Positions 35,320-45,055 of a stretch of 64,000 nt of DNA are shown piece by piece. Positions within the stretch are counted from its first letter, which is position 1. The number at the start of each line of letters is the position of its first letter. Position numbers and translations under genes: made by a program. Location: contig CAVTYQ010000008.1 of assembly GCA_963739005.1 (NCBI GenBank), forward strand, positions 186,001 to 250,000, read 5' to 3'. The notes beneath the pieces were generated by a model. It was not told where the DNA came from, did no database searches, and worked only from the letters and a program-made list of their open reading frames with translations. This DNA is from DASWJZ01 sp963739005 (lineage in GTDB: Bacteria > Pseudomonadota > Alphaproteobacteria > Rhizobiales > Afifellaceae).

Positions 35320-35709
35320 TGAACTACGTTGGGATCACCAGCCGAGCGCTTTAGTCCGGCGATTTAGAGACCGCCTGCGCGGCGGTTCGTTCCGGACCCG
35401 AAACCGTATCGACCTTTCGGATCTGGCCTGTGCGCACGGCGGCCGAAATGATGCGGTCCGCTCGGATCGTCCAGCTCTTCCTTTGCCGGGCGCGGCCCGC
35501 GGTTTCCCGTCTCGCGCCGCTTCTCTACGCCGTCGCCGAGGAATCCGTCGCGCAGCCAATCGAGAAGGCCCATCGCACTCCAACTCCTGCCAGGCAGTGG
35601 TATAACCTGCGGCGCGTGAGAGAGTTTCTTCGAGCGCTGCCTCCAGACCCGGGCGGTTAACAAATCGTTGCGGCGAGGCGCCGGGCGGCCGGTTGAAAGG
35701 AGGCCCAGG
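35320..35709. other. Intergenic region with one possible short gene
   Basis: Nearly 400 bp before the small secreted-protein gene. Apart from a possible short leftward gene listed separately, I see no family features, tRNA or repeat. GAAAGGAGGCCCAGG at its right end is the ribosome binding site of the next gene. Confidence 0.4.
35364..35573 (-). CDS. Possible small hypothetical protein
   Basis: A 69-codon frame beginning MGLLDWLRDGFLGDG after a purine-rich GGAGTTGGAG, followed by a hydrophilic stretch rich in Arg, Gly and Pro. Its first half has the G/C-ending codons usual in this genome. Nothing supports it beyond composition and the ribosome binding site, and it could be chance. Confidence 0.25.
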   Translation of the reverse strand: MGLLDWLRDGFLGDGVEKRRETGNRGPRPAKEELDDPSGPHHFGRRAHRPDPKGRYGFGSGTNRRAGGL

Positions 35710-36042
35710 ATGGCGACGAGATCAGGCTATGCGGGGTTCTTCGCGGTCGCGGCCGCCGGATTGGCGCTCTTCAGCGCACCGGCCCGGGCGGACGTCATCG
35801 ACGGCGACTGGTGCGCCCCGGACGGTCGGACTTTCTCCATCCGCGGCCCCGCCATCACCACGCCCGGCGGCAACCAGACCGAAGGCGATTATTCGCGCCA
35901 CCACTTCAGCTACGTCGTGCCCGACGGCGAGCAGAGCGCCGGCGACACGGTGGCGATGATCCTCCTCAACGAGAACACGGTGAACGTCGAAGAGGGCGGC
36001 AAGGCGGAAATCTGGGTGCGCTGCAAGCCGGCGATCAGCTGA
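35710..36042 (+). CDS. Small secreted hypothetical protein
   Basis: A 110-residue exported protein. Signal peptide about 1-27 (MATRSGYAGFFAVAAAGLAL, cleavage near ARA/D), mature start VIDGDWCAPDGRTFSIRGP and a second cysteine near the end (WVRCKP) that may form a disulfide with the first. GGAGG precedes the ATG. The same kind of short DGDWC protein recurs in Hyphomicrobiales as far as I recall; function unknown. It is not obviously linked to mtnA downstream. Confidence 0.75.
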   Translation: MATRSGYAGFFAVAAAGLALFSAPARADVIDGDWCAPDGRTFSIRGPAITTPGGNQTEGDYSRHHFSYVVPDGEQSAGDTVAMILLNENTVNVEEGGKAEIWVRCKPAIS

Positions 36043-36114
36043 GGCTTTCAGAGCCGGCGTGGACCTGCCAGAGACGGCGATGCATGAAGGCTGACGCGAA
36101 GAGAGGACGACGTC

Positions 36115-37215
<1,101 letters not shown>

Positions 37216-37224
37216 ACCAAATCA

Positions 37225-37335
37225 CTGTCGTCAAGTCCGGACTTGATCCGGGCATCCATTCCTCGACGCATCCCCAAATCGCGAGCGCAACGGAATGGAT
37301 TGCCGGGTCAAGCCCGGCAATGACGACAATGACAG
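37225..37335. repeat. Dispersed inverted repeat after mtnA
   Basis: Two outward arms, one around 37230-37262 (TCGTCAAGTCCGGACTTGAT then ATCCATTCC) and its complement at 37291-37327, frame a short centre. The right arm, 37 bases ending TGACGAC, is identical to 58079-58115. It is an intergenic palindromic repeat of the kind scattered through rhizobial chromosomes, between convergent genes where it could stop transcription. Confidence 0.75.
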
Positions 37336-37351
37336 GCGCGATTTGACCCAG

Positions 37352-38677
37352 CTAGTCGCTGAAGTCGGCGTTGACCACGCCCTCCATCGACGGCGCGGGC
37401 TGCATCGGCGCGACGAGCACGCGGTCGATGCGGCGGCCGTCCATGTCGACGATCTCGAAGCGCAGCCCACCCCACTCGAAGTGATCGCCGATCTGCGGAA
37501 TACGGGCGAGGCGGGCGAGGACGAAGCCGGCGAGCGTCTCGAAATCCTCGTCGCCGCGCATGTCCTTGCGCTCCAGCATCCGCTCCGCCTCGTGAATGCC
37601 GAGCATGCCGTCCATCAGCCACGATCCATCGTCGCGACGGACGGCGGCCGCCTCCTCGACGTCAGTCATGTCCTCCGGGAGATCGCCGGCGATCGCCATC
37701 AGGATGTCGGTCGGCGTAACGATGCCTTCGAGGCCGCCGTATTCGTCGACCACGACGGCCATGTGCATGGGGTTCTCGCGGAACATCTCCAGGAGGCGGA
37801 GCACCGGCGTCGCCTCGTGCACGATGAGCGGCTGGCTGAGCGAGGCGGCGATGTCGAATTTTCCCGTGCGCGCCACCTGGTCGAGAAGATGCTTGGTGTG
37901 GACGATGCCCGCCAGCTCGTCGAGGCCCTTGCGGCCGGCCGGATAGCGGGAGTGCCCGCTGTCGGCGATCTCGCGCCGGATCGTCTCCGGCGGATCGTCG
38001 AGGTCGAGCCACATGAGCTCGACGCGCGGCGTCATGACGCTCCTGACCGAGCGGTCGGCGAGCCGCAGCACGCCGTTGATCATGTCGCGCTCGGCGACGT
38101 GGAAGACACCGGTCCGCGCGCCCTCCGCGATCAGCCGCTTCACCTCCTCCTCGGTGACGGAATTCTCCGGCCTGTCGGGAATTCGAAGCAGTTTCACCAG
38201 GGCATCGGTGGAGACGCGCAGGAAAAGGACGATCGGCGCGCCGGCGACGGACAGCTTCGCCATGAACGGGGCCACGGCAGCAGCCACCCGCTCCGGATTG
38301 TTGAAGGCGATCCGTTTCGGGACGAGCTCGCCAACGAGGAGCGAGAGGTAGGTGATGCCGACGATCACGACGGCGAGTGCGACGGGATAGGCGTAGCTTC
38401 CGAACGCTGAAAGGAGCTCGCTCAGCGGCCCGGCGAGGGTGGCGCCGGAATAGGCGCCGGCGAAGACGCCGATCAGCGTGATGCCGGCCTGCGCGGTCGA
38501 CAAAAAGCGGGTCGGATCTTCCAGCAGGCGCAGCGCAGCGCGGGCGCCGCGCACCTTTTCGTCGGCCATCTGCTCCAGCCGCGCGCGGCGGGAGGAGAGC
38601 ACCGCGAGCTCAGACATGGCAAAGAAGCCGTTCAGGATGATCAGGAGTGCGATTACAAGAATGTCCCAGGCGGGCAT
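37352..38677 (-). CDS. CNNM/CorC (hemolysin-like) membrane protein with CBS domains
   Basis: A 441-residue inner-membrane protein of the DUF21-CBS-CorC_HlyC type. Three to four helices in the first 190 residues form the transmembrane domain (ILVIALLIILNGFFAMSELAV; PVALAVVIVGITYLSLLVGELVPKR), followed by a CBS pair (about 205-335: MTPRVELMWLDLDD, VVVDEYGGLEGIVTPTDIL) and the C-terminal CorC/HlyC domain. Members act in magnesium or other cation export. Start ATG follows the terminator-bearing gap after the TadG-like gene. Confidence 0.9.
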   Translation of the reverse strand: MPAWDILVIALLIILNGFFAMSELAVLSSRRARLEQMADEKVRGARAALRLLEDPTRFLSTAQAGITLIGVFAGAYSGATLAGPLSELLSAFGSYAYPVALAVVIVGITYLSLLVGELVPKRIAFNNPERVAAAVAPFMAKLSVAGAPIVLFLRVSTDALVKLLRIPDRPENSVTEEEVKRLIAEGARTGVFHVAERDMINGVLRLADRSVRSVMTPRVELMWLDLDDPPETIRREIADSGHSRYPAGRKGLDELAGIVHTKHLLDQVARTGKFDIAASLSQPLIVHEATPVLRLLEMFRENPMHMAVVVDEYGGLEGIVTPTDILMAIAGDLPEDMTDVEEAAAVRRDDGSWLMDGMLGIHEAERMLERKDMRGDEDFETLAGFVLARLARIPQIGDHFEWGGLRFEIVDMDGRRIDRVLVAPMQPAPSMEGVVNADFSD

Positions 38678-38779
38678 TTGATCGGGCGATTCCAGGAACT
38701 GTCGCTGCTAGCCTAGCCAAATCCGCCACGAAATGCGCGCGCCGACAACATGAACGTTCAAAGCATTGGCGGGGCGGAG

Positions 38780-38805
38780 AAAAAAGAGCCGGGCTTGCGC
38801 CCGGC
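38780..38805 (-). terminator. Rho-independent terminator after the TadG-like gene
   Basis: GCCGGGC (38788-38794) pairs with GCCCGGC (38799-38805) through a four-base loop, GCAA on the transcribed strand, and the leftward transcript continues TCTTTTTT. It lies about 30 bp past the stop of the TadG-like gene and is the clearest intrinsic terminator in the window. Confidence 0.9.
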
Positions 38806-38832
38806 CAAGTATCCCCCAAACCCTGCCGACGC

Positions 38833-40362
38833 TCAGCGCGTGATGCGCAGCGTGGTCAGATCCTTGCCGATGTCCTGGAAGGCGCTCTCCAGGTCGGACG
38901 CCTGCGGGACGTAGTAGTAGAGCGGTTCGCCTTCCTCGTTCTTCGACGCGCAATTGCGGAAGAGGTCCTGCGTCTTGGCGAAATCGACCTGGAAGAGGAT
39001 CGTGTAGAGGCGGATGCCCTTGGCCTTCACCGCCGAGCAGACCTCTTTCACCTTCTCGTCGACGTTCGCCTCCGCCACCAGGTAGTCGTTGGTGGAGCCC
39101 ATGCGGCCGTCGGCGAGGTAGCCGAAGGACGTGTAGTCGGACTTCGTGATATCGCTGTTCGGAACGACCTGGTTGCGGCCGTCGGAAAGGAGCACGAGCA
39201 CCTTCTGGGTGTTGACGTCGTCGTAGGGCGCGCCCCCGGTGAAGGGCTTCTCCGGCGAAAGAACGCGCCAAGCCCAGGCCAGCCCCTGCGCGATGTTGGT
39301 GCCGGAATTGTTGCCGCCGTACTCGTTGTGCGGCTTCATCTTGCTGATTTCCTGCTTCATCAGGTCGGCGTCGTTGGTGAGCGGCACGACCGGGCTCGGG
39401 CAGGCGGCGTTCGGGCCATTGTTGCTCGTATCGACGACGCGGACGCCGGCGCCGACATTGTATTTCGCCACGTCGCGCAGCTTGTCGCTGTCGTTGCGCA
39501 GGCCGCGGCTGTCGGTCAGATAGGAGTTGGAGTAGCCGCTGTCGGGCTCGTCCGGCCAGAGATACGGCACCCAGCGCGTCTCCGCGGTGGTCGGCGCGGT
39601 ATCGTCGAGATCGTGATCAATCCGCGCCTCGACGCAGCCCGCCCATTTCACGTGCATCTTGTCGAAGAGCGAAAGCCGATCGACCGGCTGGCTGAAATTC
39701 TTCTGGAAGACCGGGTCGGCGCCGACCGGATCGATGAACGAGGAATCGAAGCCCTCGGAGTGGCCGACATTGACCGCGGTCACGAACGGGACCAGCGCCA
39801 TCTTCACGCGGTCCTTGGTGCCGTCGCCCTTGTAGAGGTTGTCGACGAGATCGGTGGCGGCGTCGCGGAGCGCCCCGATGCGGCCGTAGTTCCGCATCGA
39901 GCCAGTGTTGTCGAGCGCCAGCGCGATCTCGTATTTGCCGCCCGACGTCTGCACCTCAGTCGAAAGGTCGAGCGTCATCTCCTCGATGCCGACGACGGGC
40001 AGGAAGGCGGTGTCCATGGTGCCGTGGCCGACCACGCGGTAGCCGCCCGAAATCTGGATGGCGTCGAAGCGGGCCATGTGGAGCATCTTGTCCTGGCCGC
40101 CGCCCGGCAGTAGCGCCGTCACGTAGCTATTAACGAAATCGTCGGCTTCGGCATCGGTCTTGGCACCGCGGCGGACGAGCGCGAGAGCGGCCGCGTCCAT
40201 GGCGTTGGCGATCTCGACCTTGTAGCGCTGATGGCGGGCGACATCGACGGCGCCGCCCAGCAGACCGATCAAAGGAACCATCGAAAACGCGAAGAGGACC
40301 GCGACGTTTCCGCGTTGATCCTTGTCAAAGCGCCGAAGCGCCCGGAAGGGCAATTTGAACAT
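38833..40362 (-). CDS. TadG-like pilus assembly protein with vWA domain
   Basis: A 509-residue membrane-anchored protein. The N-terminus, RRFDKDQRGNVAVLFAFSMVPLIGLLGGAVDVAR, is the TadE/TadG pilin-like anchor, and the outer part is a von Willebrand A domain with the metal motif DNTGSM (about 151-156). The late LLSDGRNQVV and the C-terminal CSAVKAKGIRLYTILFQVDF complete it. TadG belongs to tight-adherence (Flp) pilus systems, yet no other tad/flp gene is near. It starts opposite hemA. Confidence 0.88.
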   Translation of the reverse strand: MFKLPFRALRRFDKDQRGNVAVLFAFSMVPLIGLLGGAVDVARHQRYKVEIANAMDAAALALVRRGAKTDAEADDFVNSYVTALLPGGGQDKMLHMARFDAIQISGGYRVVGHGTMDTAFLPVVGIEEMTLDLSTEVQTSGGKYEIALALDNTGSMRNYGRIGALRDAATDLVDNLYKGDGTKDRVKMALVPFVTAVNVGHSEGFDSSFIDPVGADPVFQKNFSQPVDRLSLFDKMHVKWAGCVEARIDHDLDDTAPTTAETRWVPYLWPDEPDSGYSNSYLTDSRGLRNDSDKLRDVAKYNVGAGVRVVDTSNNGPNAACPSPVVPLTNDADLMKQEISKMKPHNEYGGNNSGTNIAQGLAWAWRVLSPEKPFTGGAPYDDVNTQKVLVLLSDGRNQVVPNSDITKSDYTSFGYLADGRMGSTNDYLVAEANVDEKVKEVCSAVKAKGIRLYTILFQVDFAKTQDLFRNCASKNEEGEPLYYYVPQASDLESAFQDIGKDLTTLRITR

Positions 40363-40407
40363 GACGGCCTCCGAAGTCTCTTGTCGGCGGCCTCCGCAAG
40401 ACCGCCT

Positions 40408-40486
40408 TTAACGCCTCGTTGACATAGCTTAACGGCCGTTAACCGGTGTTAATTCCGGACAGATTTCGGGGGTATTTTCCTGTTAA
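40408..40486. promoter_or_regulatory. Cluster of TTAA half-sites between TadG-like gene and hemA
   Basis: Five TTAA boxes start at 40408, 40429, 40439, 40449 and 40483. Three are spaced exactly 10 bp, and the first pair of these forms the perfect palindrome TTAACGGCCGTTAA (40429-40442). CtrA sites in alphaproteobacteria are TTAA-N7-TTAA; here the spacing is N6, so this is similar but not canonical. A TTGACA overlaps the upstream flank (40419-40424). Probably the control region of the pilus gene, possibly of hemA. Confidence 0.4.
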
Positions 40487-40631
40487 TTCTAAGCATTTAG
40501 GGTAAATGGCGAGCGGCGACGGATGGCGTCGTCGGCGGGGTTTCGGGACAAGGTGAAGTGGCGCGGCAAGCTGACACTGGAAATGCCGCGTAGTTACGGA
40601 CTAAGAAGGACACGAGCGGCGGGAGCAGCGC

Positions 40632-41903
40632 ATGTTTGACTACAAATCGCGTTTCGAGAGCGCCCTCGACGCGCTCCGCGCCGAACGACGCTACCGCGTT
40701 TTCGCCGATCTCGAGCGGCAAGTCGGAAGCTTCCCGCGCGCGGTGATGCGGCGCGACGGCGAGACCCGCGAAATCGTCATCTGGTGCTCCAACGACTATC
40801 TCGGCATGGGCCACCACCCGAAGGTGGTCGCGGCGCTGCAGGAGGCGGCCGGCCGCATGGGCGCCGGCGCCGGCGGCACGCGCAACATCTCCGGCACGAA
40901 CCATCCGCTGGTCGAGCTCGAAGCGGAGCTCGCCGATCTGCATGGCAAAGAGTCGGCGCTGGTCTTCACCTCCGGCTTCGTCTCCAACGAAGCGGCGATC
41001 TCGACCATCGCCAAGCTGCTGCCCGACTGCCTGATCCTCTCCGACCAATTGAACCACGCCTCGATGATCGAAGGCGTGCGGCGCTCCGGCGGGCAGAAGC
41101 AGATCTTCAGGCACAACGACCTTGAGCATCTGGAAGACCTGCTGAAGGCCGGCGGCAAGGACCGCGCCAAGCTCATCGTCTTCGAGTCGGTCTATTCGAT
41201 GGACGGCGACGTGGCGCCGATCGGCGCGATCGCCGACCTCGCCGAGACGTACGACGCGATGACCTATCTCGACGAGGTGCACGCGGTCGGCATGTACGGC
41301 GCGCGCGGCGGCGGCATCGCCGAGCGCGACGGCGTGATGGACCGCATCGACGTCATCGAAGGCACGCTCGCCAAGGGCTTCGGCGTGCTCGGCGGCTATA
41401 TCGCCGGCTCGAACGTCGTGATCGACGCCGTGCGCTCCTACGCGCCGGGCTTCATCTTCACCACCGCGCTTCCGCCCGGGCTTGCGGCGGCCGCCTGCGC
41501 CTCAATCCGACACTTGAAGGAATCCTCCGCCGAGCGCGAAGCGCAACAGCGGCAGGTGGCGCGGACGCGGGCGCGGCTCAGCGACGCCGGACTTCCGGTC
41601 ATGCCGTCGGAGACGCAGATCATCCCGATCCTTGTCGGCGACGCGGAGGCCTGCAAGGCGGCAAGCGACCACCTGCTCGAGAAGCACGGCATCTATATCC
41701 AGCCGATCAACTACCCGACCGTGCCGCGCGGCACCGAGCGGCTCAGGATCACGCCAACGCCGTTCCACGACGATCAACTGATCGAAGCGCTCTCCGCCGC
41801 GCTGGTCGAGACGTGGAATGCGCTGGAGCTTCCGCTCGAAGGCCCGGCGACGGTCGAGCACGTCGCCCGTCGTGCCGAGATCTTCGCTGCCTCGGGCGGT
41901 TAG
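40632..41903 (+). CDS. hemA: 5-aminolevulinate synthase
   Basis: HemA joins glycine and succinyl-CoA with PLP to give 5-aminolevulinate, the first step of haem synthesis in alphaproteobacteria. All family marks are present in 423 residues: WCSNDYLGMG, GAGAGGTRNISGT, LVFTSGFVSNEAA, YLDEVHAVGMYG and the PLP lysine K248 in TLAKGFGVLGGY. The last 15 codons (EHVARRAEIFAASGG) lie in a 46-bp sequence duplicated just downstream. It stands alone, divergent from the TadG-like gene. Confidence 0.97.
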   Translation: MFDYKSRFESALDALRAERRYRVFADLERQVGSFPRAVMRRDGETREIVIWCSNDYLGMGHHPKVVAALQEAAGRMGAGAGGTRNISGTNHPLVELEAELADLHGKESALVFTSGFVSNEAAISTIAKLLPDCLILSDQLNHASMIEGVRRSGGQKQIFRHNDLEHLEDLLKAGGKDRAKLIVFESVYSMDGDVAPIGAIADLAETYDAMTYLDEVHAVGMYGARGGGIAERDGVMDRIDVIEGTLAKGFGVLGGYIAGSNVVIDAVRSYAPGFIFTTALPPGLAAAACASIRHLKESSAEREAQQRQVARTRARLSDAGLPVMPSETQIIPILVGDAEACKAASDHLLEKHGIYIQPINYPTVPRGTERLRITPTPFHDDQLIEALSAALVETWNALELPLEGPATVEHVARRAEIFAASGG

Positions 41904-42012
41904 TTCTCTTCTTTTCGAGCGTGATCTTATCCGAAAAGCGGTTCCCACTTTTCGGGACCACGCTTCCGAGCACGTCGCCCGTCGTGCCGAGATCTTCGCT
42001 GCCTCGGGCGGT
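41855..42012. repeat. 46-bp direct repeat of the hemA 3' end flanking a palindromic element
   Basis: Bases 41855-41900, the last coding bases of hemA, recur without a change at 41967-42012, a period of 112 bp. The 66 bp between hold an inverted repeat (AGCGTGATC...CCGAAAAG...CTTTTCGG...CCACGCT), which resembles the palindromic intergenic element abundant in rhizobial genomes. The second copy ends at the last base of the methyltransferase stop codon on the other strand. It looks like a small duplication associated with the palindrome. Confidence 0.85.
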
Positions 42013-42704
42013 CAAGCTTTCACCCACACCATCGCGAAGCTGACGGGCCAGTTCAGGTAGCGGCGCCACTTCGGCTTGGTCGTCAGCCAGTGCTCGTCGA
42101 TCACGCATTCCTCGAACGCGGCAAGCGCGAGGCCCGCCGCGCTGCCGGCGCGAAAGTGGTCGCTCGGCAGATGCACATAGCTTTGGATAGTGACGGCTTC
42201 GCCGCCGGCGCGGTGAAAATGCGTGACGAGCCCGTTCATCAGGAAGAACGGGTGGTATCCGACGAGCAGGAACTGCCCGCCAGGCATAAGCAGGCGCGCC
42301 GCCTCGCGGTATGCGGGCGCAAGCTTAGCGAGGTGCTCGTCGGCGAGCGACATCGTGACGAGCCCGTAATGCGCGGCGGGTAGCGGCGTTCCGCCGACGT
42401 CGCCGACGAGGAGCCGGCGATAGACGCCGCGTTTCTCGGCGAGCGCCAGCATCTCCGGCGTGATGTCGACGCCGTCGATCGCGCCGACGCCCTGCCCATT
42501 CAGCCATTCGCCGGTGCGCCCGGTGCCACAGGCAAGATCAGCCGCCTCCGCTATGCTCGCCCAATCGATGGAGGCGAGGCGCGAAAGGAGCGGCGCGTCG
42601 AGCCCGACGGCGACCGTTTCCTCGTAGGTCGCCGCCCACTCGCCGTAGCCGCGTGCCGCATCCGCGGTCGGGTAATCGCGGCGGTCGAAGAACGATGCGT
42701 CCAT
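42012..42704 (-). CDS. Class I SAM-dependent methyltransferase
   Basis: A 230-residue methyltransferase. Motif I is ADLACGTGRTGEWL (about 55-68) and motif II GVDITPEMLALAEKRG; motif post-II is LLVGDVGGTPLP. YHPFFLMNGLVTHFHRAGGEAVTIQSY in the second half resembles small-molecule methyltransferases. The substrate is unknown. Its stop codon abuts the second copy of the hemA-derived repeat, so its 3' end may have been remodelled. No partner gene is evident. Confidence 0.85.
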   Translation of the reverse strand: MDASFFDRRDYPTADAARGYGEWAATYEETVAVGLDAPLLSRLASIDWASIAEAADLACGTGRTGEWLNGQGVGAIDGVDITPEMLALAEKRGVYRRLLVGDVGGTPLPAAHYGLVTMSLADEHLAKLAPAYREAARLLMPGGQFLLVGYHPFFLMNGLVTHFHRAGGEAVTIQSYVHLPSDHFRAGSAAGLALAAFEECVIDEHWLTTKPKWRRYLNWPVSFAMVWVKA

Positions 42705-42743
42705 TTCGGTCTCTCCCGAATCCCAGCTCCCCGGGGATTCGTC

Positions 42744-43796
42744 CTATTCCATGCGCTCCAGCCAGCGCGCCAGGATCGGCACTGCGATCGCCATCGCCAG
42801 GAAGCGGGCGACGTGATGGGCGGCCACGTAAGCCGGGTCAATGTTCATCTGATAGGCGAGGATGATCAGCGCATCGAGCGCGCCCGGCGCGAAGGCAAGC
42901 AGCGTCTGGATGAAGTTGACGCCGAGCAGGATGCTGACCGCGCCGGCGGAGACGGCGGAGATGCAGAAGGCCAGGCCAAAGGCGACGAGGCCCGGCTTCG
43001 CGATGCGCGGCAATAGCCAGAAATCGCCCGGGCGGAAGCGGCTCCCGGCGATCGCGCCAAGCGCAATCACGAAAGGGAGCACCAGCGGAAACGGCAATCG
43101 CGCCTCGACCACGCCGGAAAGAAGCAGGCTCGCGCTCGCCAGGAGGCCGCCGAGCATCCATCCGCCGACCACCCGAAGACGCTGCAGGACAAGCGCCGCG
43201 ACGAGGCCGACGGCGAGTTGGAGGACGATCTGCCCGGGATGCGCGGGACCGGCGGCGCCCGGCACGCCGACCGGCGACGGATGCCCGATCACCAGCGCGA
43301 GAAGCGGGATGACCTCGACGAGAATGAGCAGGCGCAGGCTTTGCGTGATCGCGACCTTCTTGAGGTCGGCCTTAAGGCCCTCCGCCGCCGCCATGACGAA
43401 GGAAAGCGCGCCCGGCAGCGAGGATAAGAGCGCCGCGTTGCGGTCCCATCCACAACGGATATGAAGCCACCAGTAGGAGCTGGCGACTACGCCGGCGAGG
43501 GAGACGCCGAGGATGGCGAAGCTCAGCGGCCAGGTCGCCATCTGATGGATCGTCTGCTGCGAGACCCCGCCGCCGGCGTAGAGGCCGAGCACGAGATAGA
43601 CGGGGGCGTGGACCGGCTGCGGCACGTCGGAATCAAAACCGGCAAGCGAGGCGATCGCGACGGCGAGGAGCCCGCCCGAAACCCACCCCGCTGGCAAGCC
43701 AAGGCTCTGGAAGAGCAGCCCGCCGGCCGCGCTCAGACCGAGGGTGATCGCAAATCGCCACACGGCCGCAAGAGACGGCCGTGCGAAGGCCGGCAT
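42744..43796 (-). CDS. AbrB-type polytopic membrane protein (ammonia monooxygenase-like)
   Basis: A 350-residue membrane protein of the AbrB/PF05145 family, often misnamed ammonia monooxygenase or AbrB regulator. Ten or so hydrophobic segments form two repeated halves, each with the recurring start of a helix followed by GGLL/GALDAL type turns (GLPAGWVSGGLLAVAIASL; FAPGALDALIILAYQMNID). The start overlaps the aminotransferase stop as TGATG. Transport function is presumed; substrate unknown. Confidence 0.85.
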   Translation of the reverse strand: MPAFARPSLAAVWRFAITLGLSAAGGLLFQSLGLPAGWVSGGLLAVAIASLAGFDSDVPQPVHAPVYLVLGLYAGGGVSQQTIHQMATWPLSFAILGVSLAGVVASSYWWLHIRCGWDRNAALLSSLPGALSFVMAAAEGLKADLKKVAITQSLRLLILVEVIPLLALVIGHPSPVGVPGAAGPAHPGQIVLQLAVGLVAALVLQRLRVVGGWMLGGLLASASLLLSGVVEARLPFPLVLPFVIALGAIAGSRFRPGDFWLLPRIAKPGLVAFGLAFCISAVSAGAVSILLGVNFIQTLLAFAPGALDALIILAYQMNIDPAYVAAHHVARFLAMAIAVPILARWLERME

Positions 43797-44968
43797 CAGC
43801 TTCCGAGCCAGACGCGGAGACGCCGCGTCGCCTCGGCGAGATCCTCAGCCTTGCGCGCGAAGCAGAGGCGCATGAATTCCTCGCCTCCCGGCCCGAAGGC
43901 GGAGCCGGGGGCGATGCCGATATTCGCCTCGTCGACCAGCGTCAGCCCGAGCCTGCCGACGTCGGCGACCCCCTCGACCGCGAAGAAAAGATAGAACGCA
44001 CCGTCGGGCCAGGCGAAGCGCACGCGGTTCGAGCCGGCGAGCCCTTCGCAGACGATGGCGCGGCCGGCGGCGGCGCGGGCGACCTGCATGCGGGCGAAAT
44101 CCTCACCCTCCTCCAGCGCCGCGATGGCGCCGCGCTGCATGAAGGCGGCGACGCCGGAGGTGGAGTACTGGATCAGGTTCTCGATGACGCCGCCGAGTGC
44201 CGGCGGCGCGGCCAGCCAGCCGATCCGCCAGCCGGTCATCGCCCAGTTCTTGGAGAAGGTGTTGACGAAGATGACGCGGTCGTCCTCGTCGATCAGATCG
44301 TAGAAGGACGGCGCGCGCTCGACCCCGTCATAGACGAAGCGGCTGTAGACCTCGTCGGCGACCACCCAGAGGCCGCGCTCGCGCGCGAAGCCGAGGATCG
44401 CGCGGAGCTCCGCCGCCGTCGCCGTCCACCCGGTCGGATTGGCGGGCGAATTCAGGAAGATCGTGCGCGTCTTGCCGCTGACCGCCGCGAACAGCCGGTC
44501 AAGGTCGAGCGTCCAGCGCGTTCCGTCGAAAGCGAGCGGCACGGAGACCGGCCGCGCCCCGCCGATCCCGACCGCGGCGGCGAAATTCGGCCAGGCCGGC
44601 GTCGGCACGACCACCTCGTCGCCGGTCCCCGCGGTCGCGGCGATGGCGATCTGGATCGCCTGCATCCCGCCGCCGGTGATGAAGAAGCGCTCGGGCTCGA
44701 AGGCGCGCCCGAACTGGCGCTCGTGGTAGCGGGCGAGCGCGGCGCGAAGCTCCGGCAGGCCGCGCTGGTAGGTGTAGAACGTCTCCCCGGCGGCAAGCGA
44801 GCGCGCGGCGGCATCGCAGATGAAGCCCGGCGTCGGAAGGTCGCCCTCGCCGGCCCAGAGCGGGATCAGCCCTTCGCGCTCGCGCCCGTAGTTGAAAACT
44901 TCGACAATGCCGGAATCGGGCGCTTCCCGCGCCTCGCGCCGAAGCGCGGAAAGAACCTTCGTGTCCAT
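43796..44968 (-). CDS. Pyridoxal-phosphate aminotransferase, class I
   Basis: A 390-residue fold-type I aminotransferase: YQRGLPELRAALARYHERQFG, FLNSPANPTGWTA (PLP-phosphate loop), DEVYSRFVYDG, and the Schiff-base lysine in TFSKNWAMTGWRIGWL. The C-terminal LVDEANIGIAPGSAFGPGGEEFMRLCFA is typical of aspartate/alanine-type enzymes. Amino acid specificity cannot be read. It is coupled to the downstream membrane protein by a one-base overlap, perhaps for amino acid export or uptake. Confidence 0.9.
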   Translation of the reverse strand: MDTKVLSALRREAREAPDSGIVEVFNYGREREGLIPLWAGEGDLPTPGFICDAAARSLAAGETFYTYQRGLPELRAALARYHERQFGRAFEPERFFITGGGMQAIQIAIAATAGTGDEVVVPTPAWPNFAAAVGIGGARPVSVPLAFDGTRWTLDLDRLFAAVSGKTRTIFLNSPANPTGWTATAAELRAILGFARERGLWVVADEVYSRFVYDGVERAPSFYDLIDEDDRVIFVNTFSKNWAMTGWRIGWLAAPPALGGVIENLIQYSTSGVAAFMQRGAIAALEEGEDFARMQVARAAAGRAIVCEGLAGSNRVRFAWPDGAFYLFFAVEGVADVGRLGLTLVDEANIGIAPGSAFGPGGEEFMRLCFARKAEDLAEATRRLRVWLGS

Positions 44969-45055
44969 CGGCGGCTGCCTAGCGCAACTTCCCGACCGCG
45001 GGAAGCGGCTCGGGGCGCGATGAATGCGCTGCCCCGGGCCGAACCGCCCAAAACG

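Noticed and set aside
41818..42060. Plus-strand frame crossing the hemA repeat
   Set aside because: Only a readthrough of both repeat copies and the antisense of the methyltransferase gene.
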